Of a stretch of DNA of 64,000 bases, positions 1 through 7,973 are shown piece after piece. Position numbers and translations under genes: made by a program. A model generated the notes under the pieces. That model was given only the letters and a program-made list of their open reading frames with translations. It had not been told where the DNA came from and searched no databases. Origin of the DNA: Martinezella lusitana (GTDB lineage: Bacteria; Pseudomonadota; Alphaproteobacteria; Rhizobiales; Rhizobiaceae); NCBI RefSeq assembly GCF_016901135.1, contig NZ_JAFEVL010000045.1, forward strand, positions 868,001 through 932,000. Reading direction: 5' to 3'. The stretch's first letter is position 1. Each line of letters starts with the position of its first letter.

Positions 1-250
1 GCGGCAGGATGTCGACGCCGTCGAGCAGCACCTGGCCGCCGGTGATCTCGGCGCCGCCGCGGCCATAGGCCAGCGCGGAGAGACCGATGGTGGACTTGCC
101 GGCGCCGGATTCGCCGATCAGCCCGAGCACCTTGCCCTTCTTGAGATCGAAGGACACGCCGTCGACGATGGTGACGCGTTTCGGCGGCTCGCCCGGCGGA
201 TAGCTGGTGGCCTCGATCTTGAGATCGCGAACGGAAAGAAGCTCAGGCAT
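1..250 (-). CDS. Peptide/opine-type ABC transporter ATP-binding protein (partial, 3' end off the left edge)
   Basis: Only the first 83 codons lie in the window. The reading frame starts at an ATG at 250-248 and its opening bases overlap the stop of the upstream permease gene (ATGCCTGA). The visible protein begins with an ABC N-terminal strand and holds a Walker A motif of the form GESGAGKST near residues 41-49, followed by sequence typical of the oligopeptide/dipeptide family (DppD/GsiA). It would be the ATP-hydrolysing subunit of the importer formed by the next three genes. The rest of the protein, including the signature and Walker B motifs, is outside the window, so it cannot be said whether this is a single ATPase or a fused double one. 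Confidence 0.9.
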   Translation of the reverse strand, partial: MPELLSVRDLKIEATSYPPGEPPKRVTIVDGVSFDLKKGKVLGLIGESGAGKSTIGLSALAYGRGGAEITGGQVLLDGVDILP

Positions 251-1070
251 CGCCACGCCCTCCCTTGAGGCTGGAGGTGCGCTTCAAGAGCCAGTCGACC
301 ACCAGATTGACACAGACTGCGAGCGCCGCGATCGCGGAGCCCGGTACGAGAGCGGCGGAGATGCCGAAGATGATGCCGTCCTTATTGTCCTTGACCATGC
401 CGCCCCAGTCGGCGGCCGGCGGCTGGATGCCGAGGCCGAGGAAGGACAGGGTGGAGAGGAACAGGATCGAGAAGGCAAAGCGCAGGCCGAATTCCGCCAG
501 CAGCGGCGAAAGGGTGTTCGGCAGGATCTCGTGGAAGATGATCCAGATCCTGCCTTCGCCGCGCAGCTTGGCGGCCTCGACGAATTCCATGACTGCGACA
601 TCGAGCGCCACGGCACGGCCGAGGCGGTAGACGCGGGTGGAATCGAGGATGGCCATGACCAGGATCAGCACGATCAGGTTCTGCGGCAGCACCGCCAGCA
701 CCACAAGCGCGAAGATCAGCGTCGGGATCGACATCATCAGGTCGTTGAAGCGTGAGAAGATCGTGTCGATCAGCCCGCGCGAAACGGCGGCGGTAAAGCT
801 CAGGATGATGCCGAGCGAGAAGGAGATGATCGTCGCTGTCAGCGCGACGAACAGCGTCGTGCGAGTGCCATAGATCAGACGCGACAGGATATCGCGGCCG
901 AGATTGTCGAGGCCGAAGAAATAGTTGGCGTCGGCCGGTGCCCAGACGTCGCCGACGACCTGGGTCTCGCCGTAGGGCGCAATCCAAGGGGCGAAGACGG
1001 CGCAGATGAACGCGAGCAGGATGCCGAGAATACCGATCCATGCGGTGATGGGGATCTCTCTCAATCTCAT
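243..1070 (-). CDS. ABC transporter permease, DppC family
   Basis: A 275-residue integral membrane protein with several hydrophobic helices and a cytoplasmic EAA-type loop around the segment EFVEAAKLRGEG. The following region contains ILPNTLSPLLAEFGLRFAF, which is typical of DppC/GsiD permeases of the peptide/opine/nickel uptake family. The sequence SFLGLGIQPPAADWG near the C-terminus is a strong family hallmark. It pairs with the DppB-type permease just upstream, whose stop codon overlaps this ATG (ATGA), and its own stop overlaps the ATPase start, so the three are translationally coupled. The substrate cannot be read from the permease; the neighbouring carnitine genes suggest a quaternary amine rather than a peptide (inference). 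Confidence 0.93.
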   Translation of the reverse strand: MRLREIPITAWIGILGILLAFICAVFAPWIAPYGETQVVGDVWAPADANYFFGLDNLGRDILSRLIYGTRTTLFVALTATIISFSLGIILSFTAAVSRGLIDTIFSRFNDLMMSIPTLIFALVVLAVLPQNLIVLILVMAILDSTRVYRLGRAVALDVAVMEFVEAAKLRGEGRIWIIFHEILPNTLSPLLAEFGLRFAFSILFLSTLSFLGLGIQPPAADWGGMVKDNKDGIIFGISAALVPGSAIAALAVCVNLVVDWLLKRTSSLKGGRGDA

Positions 1071-2074
1071 CGTGGATGCCTCAGACGTGGGTTGGCGACG
1101 ATCGCCAGAATATCGGCGGTCATGTTGAGGAAGATGTAGACGGCGGCAAAGATCAACCCGCAGGCCTGGACAACAGGCATATCGCGCACGGTGACTGCAT
1201 CGACCATGTACTGGCCCATGCCGGGATAGACGAAGACCACTTCGACAACCACGACACCGACGATGAGATAGGCAAGGTTCAGAGCTATGACGTTGATGAT
1301 CGGGGCCAGCGCATTGGGTGCCGCGTGCTTGACGATGGCGCGGAAGGCGGACAGCCCCTTGAGCTCAGCCGTTTCCATGTAGGCCGACGACATGACCGAG
1401 AGGATGGCGGCACGGGTCATGCGCATCATGTGGGCGAGCACGACCAGCACCAGGGTCGCGGTCGGCAGGGCGATCGCCTGCAACCGGTCCATGAGGCCCA
1501 TGCCTTCATAGACGGTGGCGGGAAAGGTCGCCACGCCGAACTTGACGGCGAAGAACAGGATAAGGAGGTAGCCGATGAAGAATTCCGGCAAGGAGATCGC
1601 CGCCAGCGAAACGACATTGATGATCTTGTCGGGCATGCGGTTCCTGAAATGCACCGCCAGCATGCCGAGGCCGACTGCGAGCGGCACGGAGATCAGCGCG
1701 GCGAAACCGGCCAGAAACAGTGAATTGCCGAGCCGCTTGCCGATCTGTTCGCTCACGGAATTCTTGCTGGCCCAGGATGTACCGAAGTCGCCCTGCACGG
1801 CGTTGCCGAGCCATTCCACATAGCGGGTGACGACCGGCCGGTTGAGGCCGAGATCGGCGCGGATGTTGGCAACCGCCTGTGGCGTTGCCGACTGGCCGAG
1901 ATAGGTGGTCGCGAAATCGCCCGGCAGGGCTTCGAGGCCGCCGAAGATCAGAATGGACACCGCAAACAGCAGGACGATGCTGAGCAGGCAGCGCTCGATA
2001 ATCAGGGACAGCAGCGGAAAACGCTGCTTGAGCCGCAGCCCGGGCAAAACGGTTCCGGGGGGTGGATTGGACAT
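1067..2074 (-). CDS. ABC transporter permease, DppB family
   Basis: A 335-residue permease of the dipeptide/opine family. It has an N-terminal transmembrane segment after about 28 residues, the characteristic DLGLNRPVVTRYVEWL region and the loop ETAELKGLSAFRAIVKHAAPNAL, which contacts the ATPase in this family. ATG at 2074 is preceded by GAGG at a good distance. It forms a heterodimeric channel with the DppC-type protein encoded next. A 156-base gap separates it from the substrate-binding-protein gene, and a perfect 8-bp hairpin lies in that gap. This layout commonly gives the binding protein more expression than the membrane subunits. Confidence 0.93.
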   Translation of the reverse strand: MSNPPPGTVLPGLRLKQRFPLLSLIIERCLLSIVLLFAVSILIFGGLEALPGDFATTYLGQSATPQAVANIRADLGLNRPVVTRYVEWLGNAVQGDFGTSWASKNSVSEQIGKRLGNSLFLAGFAALISVPLAVGLGMLAVHFRNRMPDKIINVVSLAAISLPEFFIGYLLILFFAVKFGVATFPATVYEGMGLMDRLQAIALPTATLVLVVLAHMMRMTRAAILSVMSSAYMETAELKGLSAFRAIVKHAAPNALAPIINVIALNLAYLIVGVVVVEVVFVYPGMGQYMVDAVTVRDMPVVQACGLIFAAVYIFLNMTADILAIVANPRLRHPR

Positions 2075-2162
2075 GGCCGATGCCTCGCGCTCTTGTTGTT
2101 TTACGCAATTCCTGACGGAAAACCGCTGCGCACTTTTCCTGGAGTTGCTCTAAACGTCGGGA

Positions 2163-2187
2163 GGACCGCGAAGAGTTTCCGCGGTCC
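2163..2187 (-). other. Intercistronic hairpin between binding-protein and permease genes
   Basis: GGACCGCG (2163-2170) and CGCGGTCC (2180-2187) form a perfect 8-bp stem with a 9-nt loop. No T-run follows on the minus strand, so it is more likely an mRNA-stabilising or partial-attenuation element after the binding-protein gene than a full terminator (inference). Confidence 0.5.
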
Positions 2188-2230
2188 AGGCTTCGTCAGA
2201 GATGAGGGCGTTGCCGCCCCGCTTCGGGCA

Positions 2231-3820
2231 TCAGGCGTCCAGCCAGACGCGGGTCGCGACGTAGCCGTTCGACATGTCGTTGCCGATATCGTGGACGTAG
2301 CCCTTCACCTTCTTGGTGGAGGCGTTCACGAAGTCGTTGAACATCGGCAGGATCACACCGCCTTCGTCGCGCACCATCATCGCCATGGCACGGTAAAGCT
2401 CCTTGCGCTTGGCTTCGTCCAGTTCGGAGCGGGCCTGAAGCAGAAGCTTGTCGAAGTCGGGGCGCTTGAAGCGGGTATCGTTCCAGTCGGCCGTCGAGAG
2501 ATAGGCGGTGGAATACATCTGGTCCTGCGTCGGACGTCCGCCCCAATAGGACGTGGAGAAGGGCTGGACGTTCCAGACGTTGGTCCAGTAGCCATCGCCC
2601 GGCTCGCGCTTGACCTCGATCTCGATCCCCGCCTTCTTGCAGCTTTCCTGATAGAGGACGGCTGCATCGACGGCGCCCGGGAAAGCGACTTCGGAGGTGC
2701 GCAGTAGCACCGAGCCGCTGTGGCCGGACTTCTTGTAATGGAAGGAGGCCTTGTCTGGGTCGTATGTGCGCTGCTCGATGCCTTCGGGGAACAGGGCATA
2801 GGTGTTGTTGATCGGGAAATCGTTGCCGACCTTGCCGTAGCCGCCGAGGATCTTCTTGACCATGGTTTCGCGATCCATGGCGTATTTGAGCGCGAGACGC
2901 AGGTCGTTGTTGTCGAACGGCGCCGTGGTGCAATGCATGATGAAGACGTAGTGGCCGCGGCCAGCCGTCGCCAGGATCTCGACATTCGGTGCGCGCTTCA
3001 ACAGGTCAACCGTCTTCGGGTCGACGCGGTTGATGTAATGCACCTGGCCGGAGGAGAGGGCGGCGATGCGTGCGGTCGCATCGTTCATGCCGATGATCTC
3101 GATTGAATCGACATAGCCGCGGTCGGTGCGCCAGTCGTCCTTGTTGCGCTCGAACGTGGCGCGCACGCCGGGTTCGAAGCTGACCATCTTGTAGGGCCCG
3201 GTGCCGATCGAGGCGAGGGGATCGTCATAGCCGCCATTCGGCTGGATGACGAGATGGTAGTCGGTCAGCAGCAACGGCATGTCGGCGTTGCCTTCCGTCA
3301 GCGTCAGCACCAGGTTGCCGCCGTCGGCCTTAATCTCCTTGATCGATTTCATGACGCCGAGCGCGCCCGACTCCGACTTCGCATCGGTGTGGCGCTTGAG
3401 GGTGGCGACGACGTCGTCGATCGTCAGATCCTTGCCGTTGTGGAACTTCACGCCCTTGCGGATCTTGAAGGTCCAGGTAGCGGCATCCTTCGACGGCTCC
3501 CAGGATTCGGCGAGGGACGGAACGGCGGCGCCGGTCAGCGGGTGGGATTCCACCAGCATGTCGCCCCAGCAACGGCCGACGCAGAACATGACTTGAGACA
3601 GGAATTTCGCCGGGTCCTTGGAGTCAGTCGCAGCTCCGCCTTCGAGGCCGAGTTTCAGATGCCCGCCGCGCTTCGGCTCGGCCGCCATCGCGCTTTCGGT
3701 AAAGAGCTGGTCGGCGAGTGCCAAGGTTATGCCGGCTGCCATTGCACGTCCCATGAATTCGCGGCGGCTGAGCCCGCCCGAAGTCACGCGGCTTGCCAGA
3801 TATTTCGTATAGTCGTTCAT
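2231..3820 (-). CDS. ABC transporter substrate-binding protein, family 5, Tat-exported
   Basis: A 529-residue periplasmic binding protein of the SBP_bac_5 (DppA/OppA) family, recognised by the motifs AESWEPSKDAATWTFKIRKGVKFHNG and DVVATLKRH and by the long C-terminal lobe. ATG at 3820 was chosen over an upstream start because AGGGGA immediately precedes it and the signal peptide then starts correctly. The N-terminus carries SRREFMG followed by a hydrophobic stretch ending in AMAAE. This is a twin-arginine (Tat) signal, implying export of a folded protein. It is the first gene of the transporter operon and follows the carnitine-type enzymes at a 129-base gap. A role in uptake of carnitine, gamma-butyrobetaine or a related compound is inferred from context; the family also binds peptides and opines. 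Confidence 0.9.
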   Translation of the reverse strand: MNDYTKYLASRVTSGGLSRREFMGRAMAAGITLALADQLFTESAMAAEPKRGGHLKLGLEGGAATDSKDPAKFLSQVMFCVGRCWGDMLVESHPLTGAAVPSLAESWEPSKDAATWTFKIRKGVKFHNGKDLTIDDVVATLKRHTDAKSESGALGVMKSIKEIKADGGNLVLTLTEGNADMPLLLTDYHLVIQPNGGYDDPLASIGTGPYKMVSFEPGVRATFERNKDDWRTDRGYVDSIEIIGMNDATARIAALSSGQVHYINRVDPKTVDLLKRAPNVEILATAGRGHYVFIMHCTTAPFDNNDLRLALKYAMDRETMVKKILGGYGKVGNDFPINNTYALFPEGIEQRTYDPDKASFHYKKSGHSGSVLLRTSEVAFPGAVDAAVLYQESCKKAGIEIEVKREPGDGYWTNVWNVQPFSTSYWGGRPTQDQMYSTAYLSTADWNDTRFKRPDFDKLLLQARSELDEAKRKELYRAMAMMVRDEGGVILPMFNDFVNASTKKVKGYVHDIGNDMSNGYVATRVWLDA

Positions 3821-3949
3821 TCCCCTGTTCCTTCTTTTTGCCGTGTTGACAGAATTCCCGAGCAAGTTGCTTCACGTCACGGTTTCCTCTTCCGCGTGAA
3901 GCCTGTTGCCCGCGATCATGCGGGAAAATGCTGCGGTTGCTGCCGCCCT

Positions 3950-4732
3950 TCACTTTCCTTTCCAGATTGGGGCTCGCTTCTCCGCGAAAGCCCTTGCGCC
4001 TTCCAATTGATCCTCGCTCGAATAGAGGGCGTCGACGGTCGCAAACTGCCGTTTGGTGATCTTGTTCATGGCAGTTTGAAACGTCGTTCCCTCCGCTTCC
4101 CGGACGATTTCTTTTATGGCCGCATAGACGAGCGGCGGGCCGCTAGCGAGGAGGCGGGCAAGTTCCCATGCCCTGTCCATCAGCTTGTCGGCCAAAACGA
4201 TCTCGTTGACGAAACCCCAGCGATGCGCCTCCTCAACATTGAGCCAGCGGCCAGTCAAAAGCATATCCATGGCGATATGATAGGGGATGCGTTTCGGCAA
4301 TTTGATCGATGCCGCATCGGCGACCGTTCCGGAACGGATTTCCGGCAGCGCGAAGGCCGCATGCGCGGCGGCGATGATCAGATCGGCCGAAAGCGCTATC
4401 TCCAGCCCGCCGCCGCAACAGATACCATTGACGGCACAGATGACCGGCTTGTTGAGATCGCGCAGCTCCTGCAGGCCTCCAAAGCCGCCAACGCCATAGT
4501 CTCCGTCGACAGCGTCACCATCAGCCGCAGCCTTCAGATCCCAGCCTGCGGAGAAGAACTTTTCGCCGGCGCCCGAAACGATGGCGACGCGCAGCCCCGG
4601 ATTGTCGCGGAAGTCGCGGAAGATCAGTCCCATGGTACGGCTGGTCGCCAGATCGATGGCATTCGCCTTCGGCCTGTCGATAATGACCTCGAGGATACCG
4701 TTGTCGCATCGGGTGCGAATGGGGTCTTGCAA
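3950..4732 (-). CDS. Enoyl-CoA hydratase/isomerase family protein, CaiD-like (candidate crotonobetainyl-CoA hydratase)
   Basis: A 260-residue crotonase-fold protein. The oxyanion-hole region reads KFFSAGWDLKAA and the second conserved block is AVNGICCGGGLEIALSADL. The stretch PEIRSGTVADAASIKLPKRIPYHIAMDMLLTGR resembles CaiD-type crotonobetainyl-CoA hydratases more than fatty-acid hydratases (judgement from memory). The start is TTG at 4732, supported by GGAGG nine bases upstream; that Shine-Dalgarno overlaps the stop of the CoA ligase gene. In the proposed pathway it hydrates crotonobetainyl-CoA to carnitinyl-CoA. It is the last enzyme gene before the transporter. Confidence 0.85.
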   Translation of the reverse strand: MQDPIRTRCDNGILEVIIDRPKANAIDLATSRTMGLIFRDFRDNPGLRVAIVSGAGEKFFSAGWDLKAAADGDAVDGDYGVGGFGGLQELRDLNKPVICAVNGICCGGGLEIALSADLIIAAAHAAFALPEIRSGTVADAASIKLPKRIPYHIAMDMLLTGRWLNVEEAHRWGFVNEIVLADKLMDRAWELARLLASGPPLVYAAIKEIVREAEGTTFQTAMNKITKRQFATVDALYSSEDQLEGARAFAEKRAPIWKGK

Positions 4733-4738
4733 CTTCTG

Positions 4739-6796
4739 CTACCTCCTTCGCCGGATGAGGGCATCCGCGGCAATGACGCCGCGTGATTCACCCAAGACCA
4801 TCAAGGGATTAATGTCCAGTTCTTCGAGCAGCGCGGCGTTCTTTACGACATATTCTGCCGCTGATACGACGGCGTCGGCAACGATTTCGAGACTGCTCCC
4901 AACGCTGCCACGATAGCCTTCGATGAGCTTGCGGACCTTTAGTCGCGAAATCCTCTCCAAAACTTCCGCTTTCGTCACCGGAAGCGGCAAGACGACGGAA
5001 TCTTCAAGCAATTCCACGAGGATTCCGCCTGCACCGACCGTCAGCGTCAGGCCGACGACGGGATCGCGGACTGCTCCGACGATGAGCTCGGCGACAGGGC
5101 GTTCGATCATCCGCTCGACCAGATATCCGCAGGCGATGTGGGCAATGCCTTCGGCCGCATCTCTGACCGCATTCTTATCCCATAGGTTGAGTTTGACGGC
5201 GCCGGCTTCAGACTTGTGCTCGACGCCGAGCGCCTTGAGTGCGACTGGGAAGCCAATTTGCTGCGCAGATTCGGCTGCCTCATTTGCGGTGGCGGCCGTT
5301 TTCCCGAGCGGAATCGTAAGGCCGGCAGCGGCAAGCTCCGCCTTGGCCACAGCTTCGCTCAAGGTCTCGATCTCGCCTGCGTCTGCGGGCTGGTCCAGCA
5401 ACGGTAATGGCCGCGGCTTCTTCCAAACTCTGGCGATCCCGCTCGCGACATCGGCGGCAGCCAGCGCTTCGCTGATGCCGCAAAGCGGCACGATACCGGC
5501 CTCGAAGAGCTGCTTGGCGATCGGTTCCGGCAGATTTTCCGGCAGAGTCGCGAGGATGCCGGCTCGGGCGCCGGTACGCTTGGCGGCAGCCGCGACAGCC
5601 GAGACCGTCGTCATCCAGTCCGCGCCGTCGCAGCGATCTTCCCGGGGAAAATCGAGCACGACCAGATTGAGGGCATAACTGCCTTCGAACATGGCGGTGA
5701 AGGCGTCCGTCTGGCGGGAGAGATCGCCCCAGACGAAGGTGTGATAATCGAGCGGGTTCGAGAGTGTCACCATCTCGCCGAGGCTTGCGCGCAAGGCCGG
5801 CAGTTGCTCGGCCTTCAAGGCGCGAAATTCCACGTTCCGGCCGACGGCCTCATCCGCCATTAGCGACGCTTCGCCGCCCGAACAGCTCATCGATGAGATC
5901 GCATTGCTTTCGAGCGGGCCGGCGACATGCAGCAGCTTCAGCGTTTCGATAAGCTCCGGCAATGTCGCTACACGACCGATGCCGAGTCGATCGAGAACGG
6001 CCTCTGCAACGGCATCGCTGCCTGCAAGCGAGGCCGTATGCGAGATCGCGGCGCGCTGAGCCTGTTCGGATTTGCCGACTTTCAGGGCGACTACCGGTTT
6101 TTTCAGTTCGCGAGCGCGGGCGGCGAGCGCCTGGAGAGATTGGATGTTTCCGAAACCTTCGATATGCAGGCCGACTGCTGTCACGCGCGGGTCGTCGAGA
6201 ACGGCATGGGCAAGATCCGATAGCCCGATCTGCGCCTGGTTGCCCGCTGTCATCAGGTAGCTGATGGGCAAGCCGCGCCGCTGCATGCTGAGATTGATGG
6301 CGATGTTCGAGGATTGGGTGAGGATCGCGACGCCGCGCTCGCTGCGCTCGATGCCGTGCTGGTCGGGCCAGAGCAGGGCGCCGTCGAGGCCGTTGATCAT
6401 GCCGTAGCAGTTGGGACCGACGATCGGCATATCGCCTGCCGCCTCGACGAGGGCCCGCTGCAGCTCCGCTCCGTCGGCCAGCTCCGCAACCGCCTCGCTG
6501 AAGCCGGAGGCGTAACAGACCGCGCCGCCTGCACCTCGTGCCGAGAGGGCTCGCACGATCTCGACGGTCAGCGTCCTGTTGACACCGACAAAGGCGGCAT
6601 CCGGCGGAGCCGGCAGCTCGGCCACCGACCGATAGCAACGGCGTCCGAGCACGGTTTCCAACGTCGGATGCACCGGCCAGATCTCGCCGGCAAATCCCAT
6701 GAGGTCGCATTGCTCGATGACCCGCCGCGCCTCGCGACCGCCGAAGACGGCGATCGTTCTGGGTCTGATGAGGCGATCGAGCGGGCGTGGGGTCAT
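4739..6796 (-). CDS. Acyl-CoA synthetase, NDP/ADP-forming family (candidate gamma-butyrobetaine CoA ligase)
   Basis: A 685-residue protein of the acetyl-CoA synthetase (ADP-forming) family. A Rossmann CoA-binding domain comes first (RTIAVFGG near the N-terminus). Next are succinyl-CoA-ligase-like domains with the conserved block ISHTASLAGSDAV, whose His would be the phosphohistidine. A C-terminal ATP-grasp domain starts near residue 470. ATG at 6796 lies four bases after the stop of the acyl-CoA dehydrogenase gene, which rules out the longer in-frame extension. Here it would activate gamma-butyrobetaine or carnitine to its CoA thioester. Use of this family, rather than the AMP-forming CaiC/BcoA type, is notable; the substrate is inferred from neighbours. 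Confidence 0.85.
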   Translation of the reverse strand: MTPRPLDRLIRPRTIAVFGGREARRVIEQCDLMGFAGEIWPVHPTLETVLGRRCYRSVAELPAPPDAAFVGVNRTLTVEIVRALSARGAGGAVCYASGFSEAVAELADGAELQRALVEAAGDMPIVGPNCYGMINGLDGALLWPDQHGIERSERGVAILTQSSNIAINLSMQRRGLPISYLMTAGNQAQIGLSDLAHAVLDDPRVTAVGLHIEGFGNIQSLQALAARARELKKPVVALKVGKSEQAQRAAISHTASLAGSDAVAEAVLDRLGIGRVATLPELIETLKLLHVAGPLESNAISSMSCSGGEASLMADEAVGRNVEFRALKAEQLPALRASLGEMVTLSNPLDYHTFVWGDLSRQTDAFTAMFEGSYALNLVVLDFPREDRCDGADWMTTVSAVAAAAKRTGARAGILATLPENLPEPIAKQLFEAGIVPLCGISEALAAADVASGIARVWKKPRPLPLLDQPADAGEIETLSEAVAKAELAAAGLTIPLGKTAATANEAAESAQQIGFPVALKALGVEHKSEAGAVKLNLWDKNAVRDAAEGIAHIACGYLVERMIERPVAELIVGAVRDPVVGLTLTVGAGGILVELLEDSVVLPLPVTKAEVLERISRLKVRKLIEGYRGSVGSSLEIVADAVVSAAEYVVKNAALLEELDINPLMVLGESRGVIAADALIRRRR

Positions 6797-6800
6797 GTCG

Positions 6801-7961
6801 TCATGCTCCGAACGGCCGAAGCAGGTCGCGGCTGATGATGTGCCGCTGGATTTCCGAGGTGCCGTCCCAAATGCGCTCGACGCGCGCGTCACGCCAGAAG
6901 CGGGCAAGCGGCAGGTCGTCCATCAGCCCCATGCCGCCGAAGATCTGGATCGCTTCGTCGGTAACGCGCGCCAGCATTTCGGAAGCATAGAGCTTCGCCG
7001 AGGCGATCTCGCGATTGGCCGGGATGCCGGCATCGAGCTTCCAGGCGGCGGACAGCGTCAAGAGGTCGGCGGCGTCGATCTCGGTGATCATGTCGGCGAG
7101 CTTGAACGATACGCCCTGATTGGCGCCGATCGGGCGGCCGAACTGCTTACGCTCAGCCGCGTAGGGCAGGGCCAGATCGAAGACACGGCGCGCGCGGCCA
7201 ACACAAGTGGCCGCAACCGTCAGCCGCGTTCCGTAGAGCCATTGATTGGCGAGATCGAAACCGCGATGCACCTCGCCGAGCACCTGCGATCTCGGCAGGC
7301 GGCAGTCGGTGAAGTTCAAAATCGCATTGTGGTAGCCGCGATGCGAGACCGAGTCATAACCCTTGACGATATCAAAGCCCGGCGTGCCGCGATCGACCAG
7401 AAAGGCCGTGATCTTCTTCTTGACGCCTTTCGACGTCTCTTCCTCGCCGGTGGCGGCAAAGACGATGACGAAATCGGCGACATCGGCATGGGAGATGAAA
7501 TGCTTGGTGCCGTTGAGGATAAAATCATCGCCGTCCTGCCGCGCCGCGCATTTCATGCCGCGCATGTCGGAGCCGGCGTCCGGTTCGGTGATGGCGAGAG
7601 CGTCGATCCGTTCGCCACGCACCGCCGGCAGGAGATAACGCTCGCGCTGCTCGCCCTCGCAGGCCATCAGGATGCCGGAGGGGCGGCCGAAGAAAACGGT
7701 GAGCGCCATCGAGCCACGGCCAAGCTCGCGTTCGACAAGCGTGAAGGTCAGATGATCGAGGCCGGCGCCGCCGATCTCCTCGGGAAAGCCGCAGGCATAG
7801 AAGCCGAGCTCGATGCATTTGCGCTTGATATCCTCAGCAATATCCGGCGGCACCATGCCGGTGCGCTCGACCTCGTTCTCGTGCGGATAGATCTCCGTCT
7901 CCACGAAGTCCCGGACCGTCTTGACGATCATTTCCTGTTCTTCGCTGAGCCCAAAATTCAC
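6801..7961 (-). CDS. Acyl-CoA dehydrogenase (candidate gamma-butyrobetainyl-CoA dehydrogenase)
   Basis: A 386-residue flavoprotein with the full acyl-CoA dehydrogenase architecture: an N-terminal helical domain (LSEEQEMIVKTVRDFVE), a beta-domain with ALAITEPDAGSD, and a C-terminal helical domain ending in IFGGMGLMDDLPLARFWRDARVERIWDGTSEIQR. GTG at 7961 is preceded by AGGAGG at nine bases. At the position of the canonical catalytic Glu of medium-chain dehydrogenases (E in YEGTS) this protein has Asp (WDGTS). It would oxidise gamma-butyrobetainyl-CoA to crotonobetainyl-CoA with FAD, passing electrons to ETF. The specific substrate is inferred from the neighbouring carnitine genes. Confidence 0.88.
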   Translation of the reverse strand: MNFGLSEEQEMIVKTVRDFVETEIYPHENEVERTGMVPPDIAEDIKRKCIELGFYACGFPEEIGGAGLDHLTFTLVERELGRGSMALTVFFGRPSGILMACEGEQRERYLLPAVRGERIDALAITEPDAGSDMRGMKCAARQDGDDFILNGTKHFISHADVADFVIVFAATGEEETSKGVKKKITAFLVDRGTPGFDIVKGYDSVSHRGYHNAILNFTDCRLPRSQVLGEVHRGFDLANQWLYGTRLTVAATCVGRARRVFDLALPYAAERKQFGRPIGANQGVSFKLADMITEIDAADLLTLSAAWKLDAGIPANREIASAKLYASEMLARVTDEAIQIFGGMGLMDDLPLARFWRDARVERIWDGTSEIQRHIISRDLLRPFGA

Positions 7962-7973
7962 GATCGTTTCCTC

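Noticed and set aside
3254..4786. 510-codon open frame on the plus strand
   Set aside because: It is antisense to two well-supported genes (binding protein and enoyl-CoA hydratase), spans their intergenic gap and has no recognisable domain. High GC leaves many long antisense frames open here.
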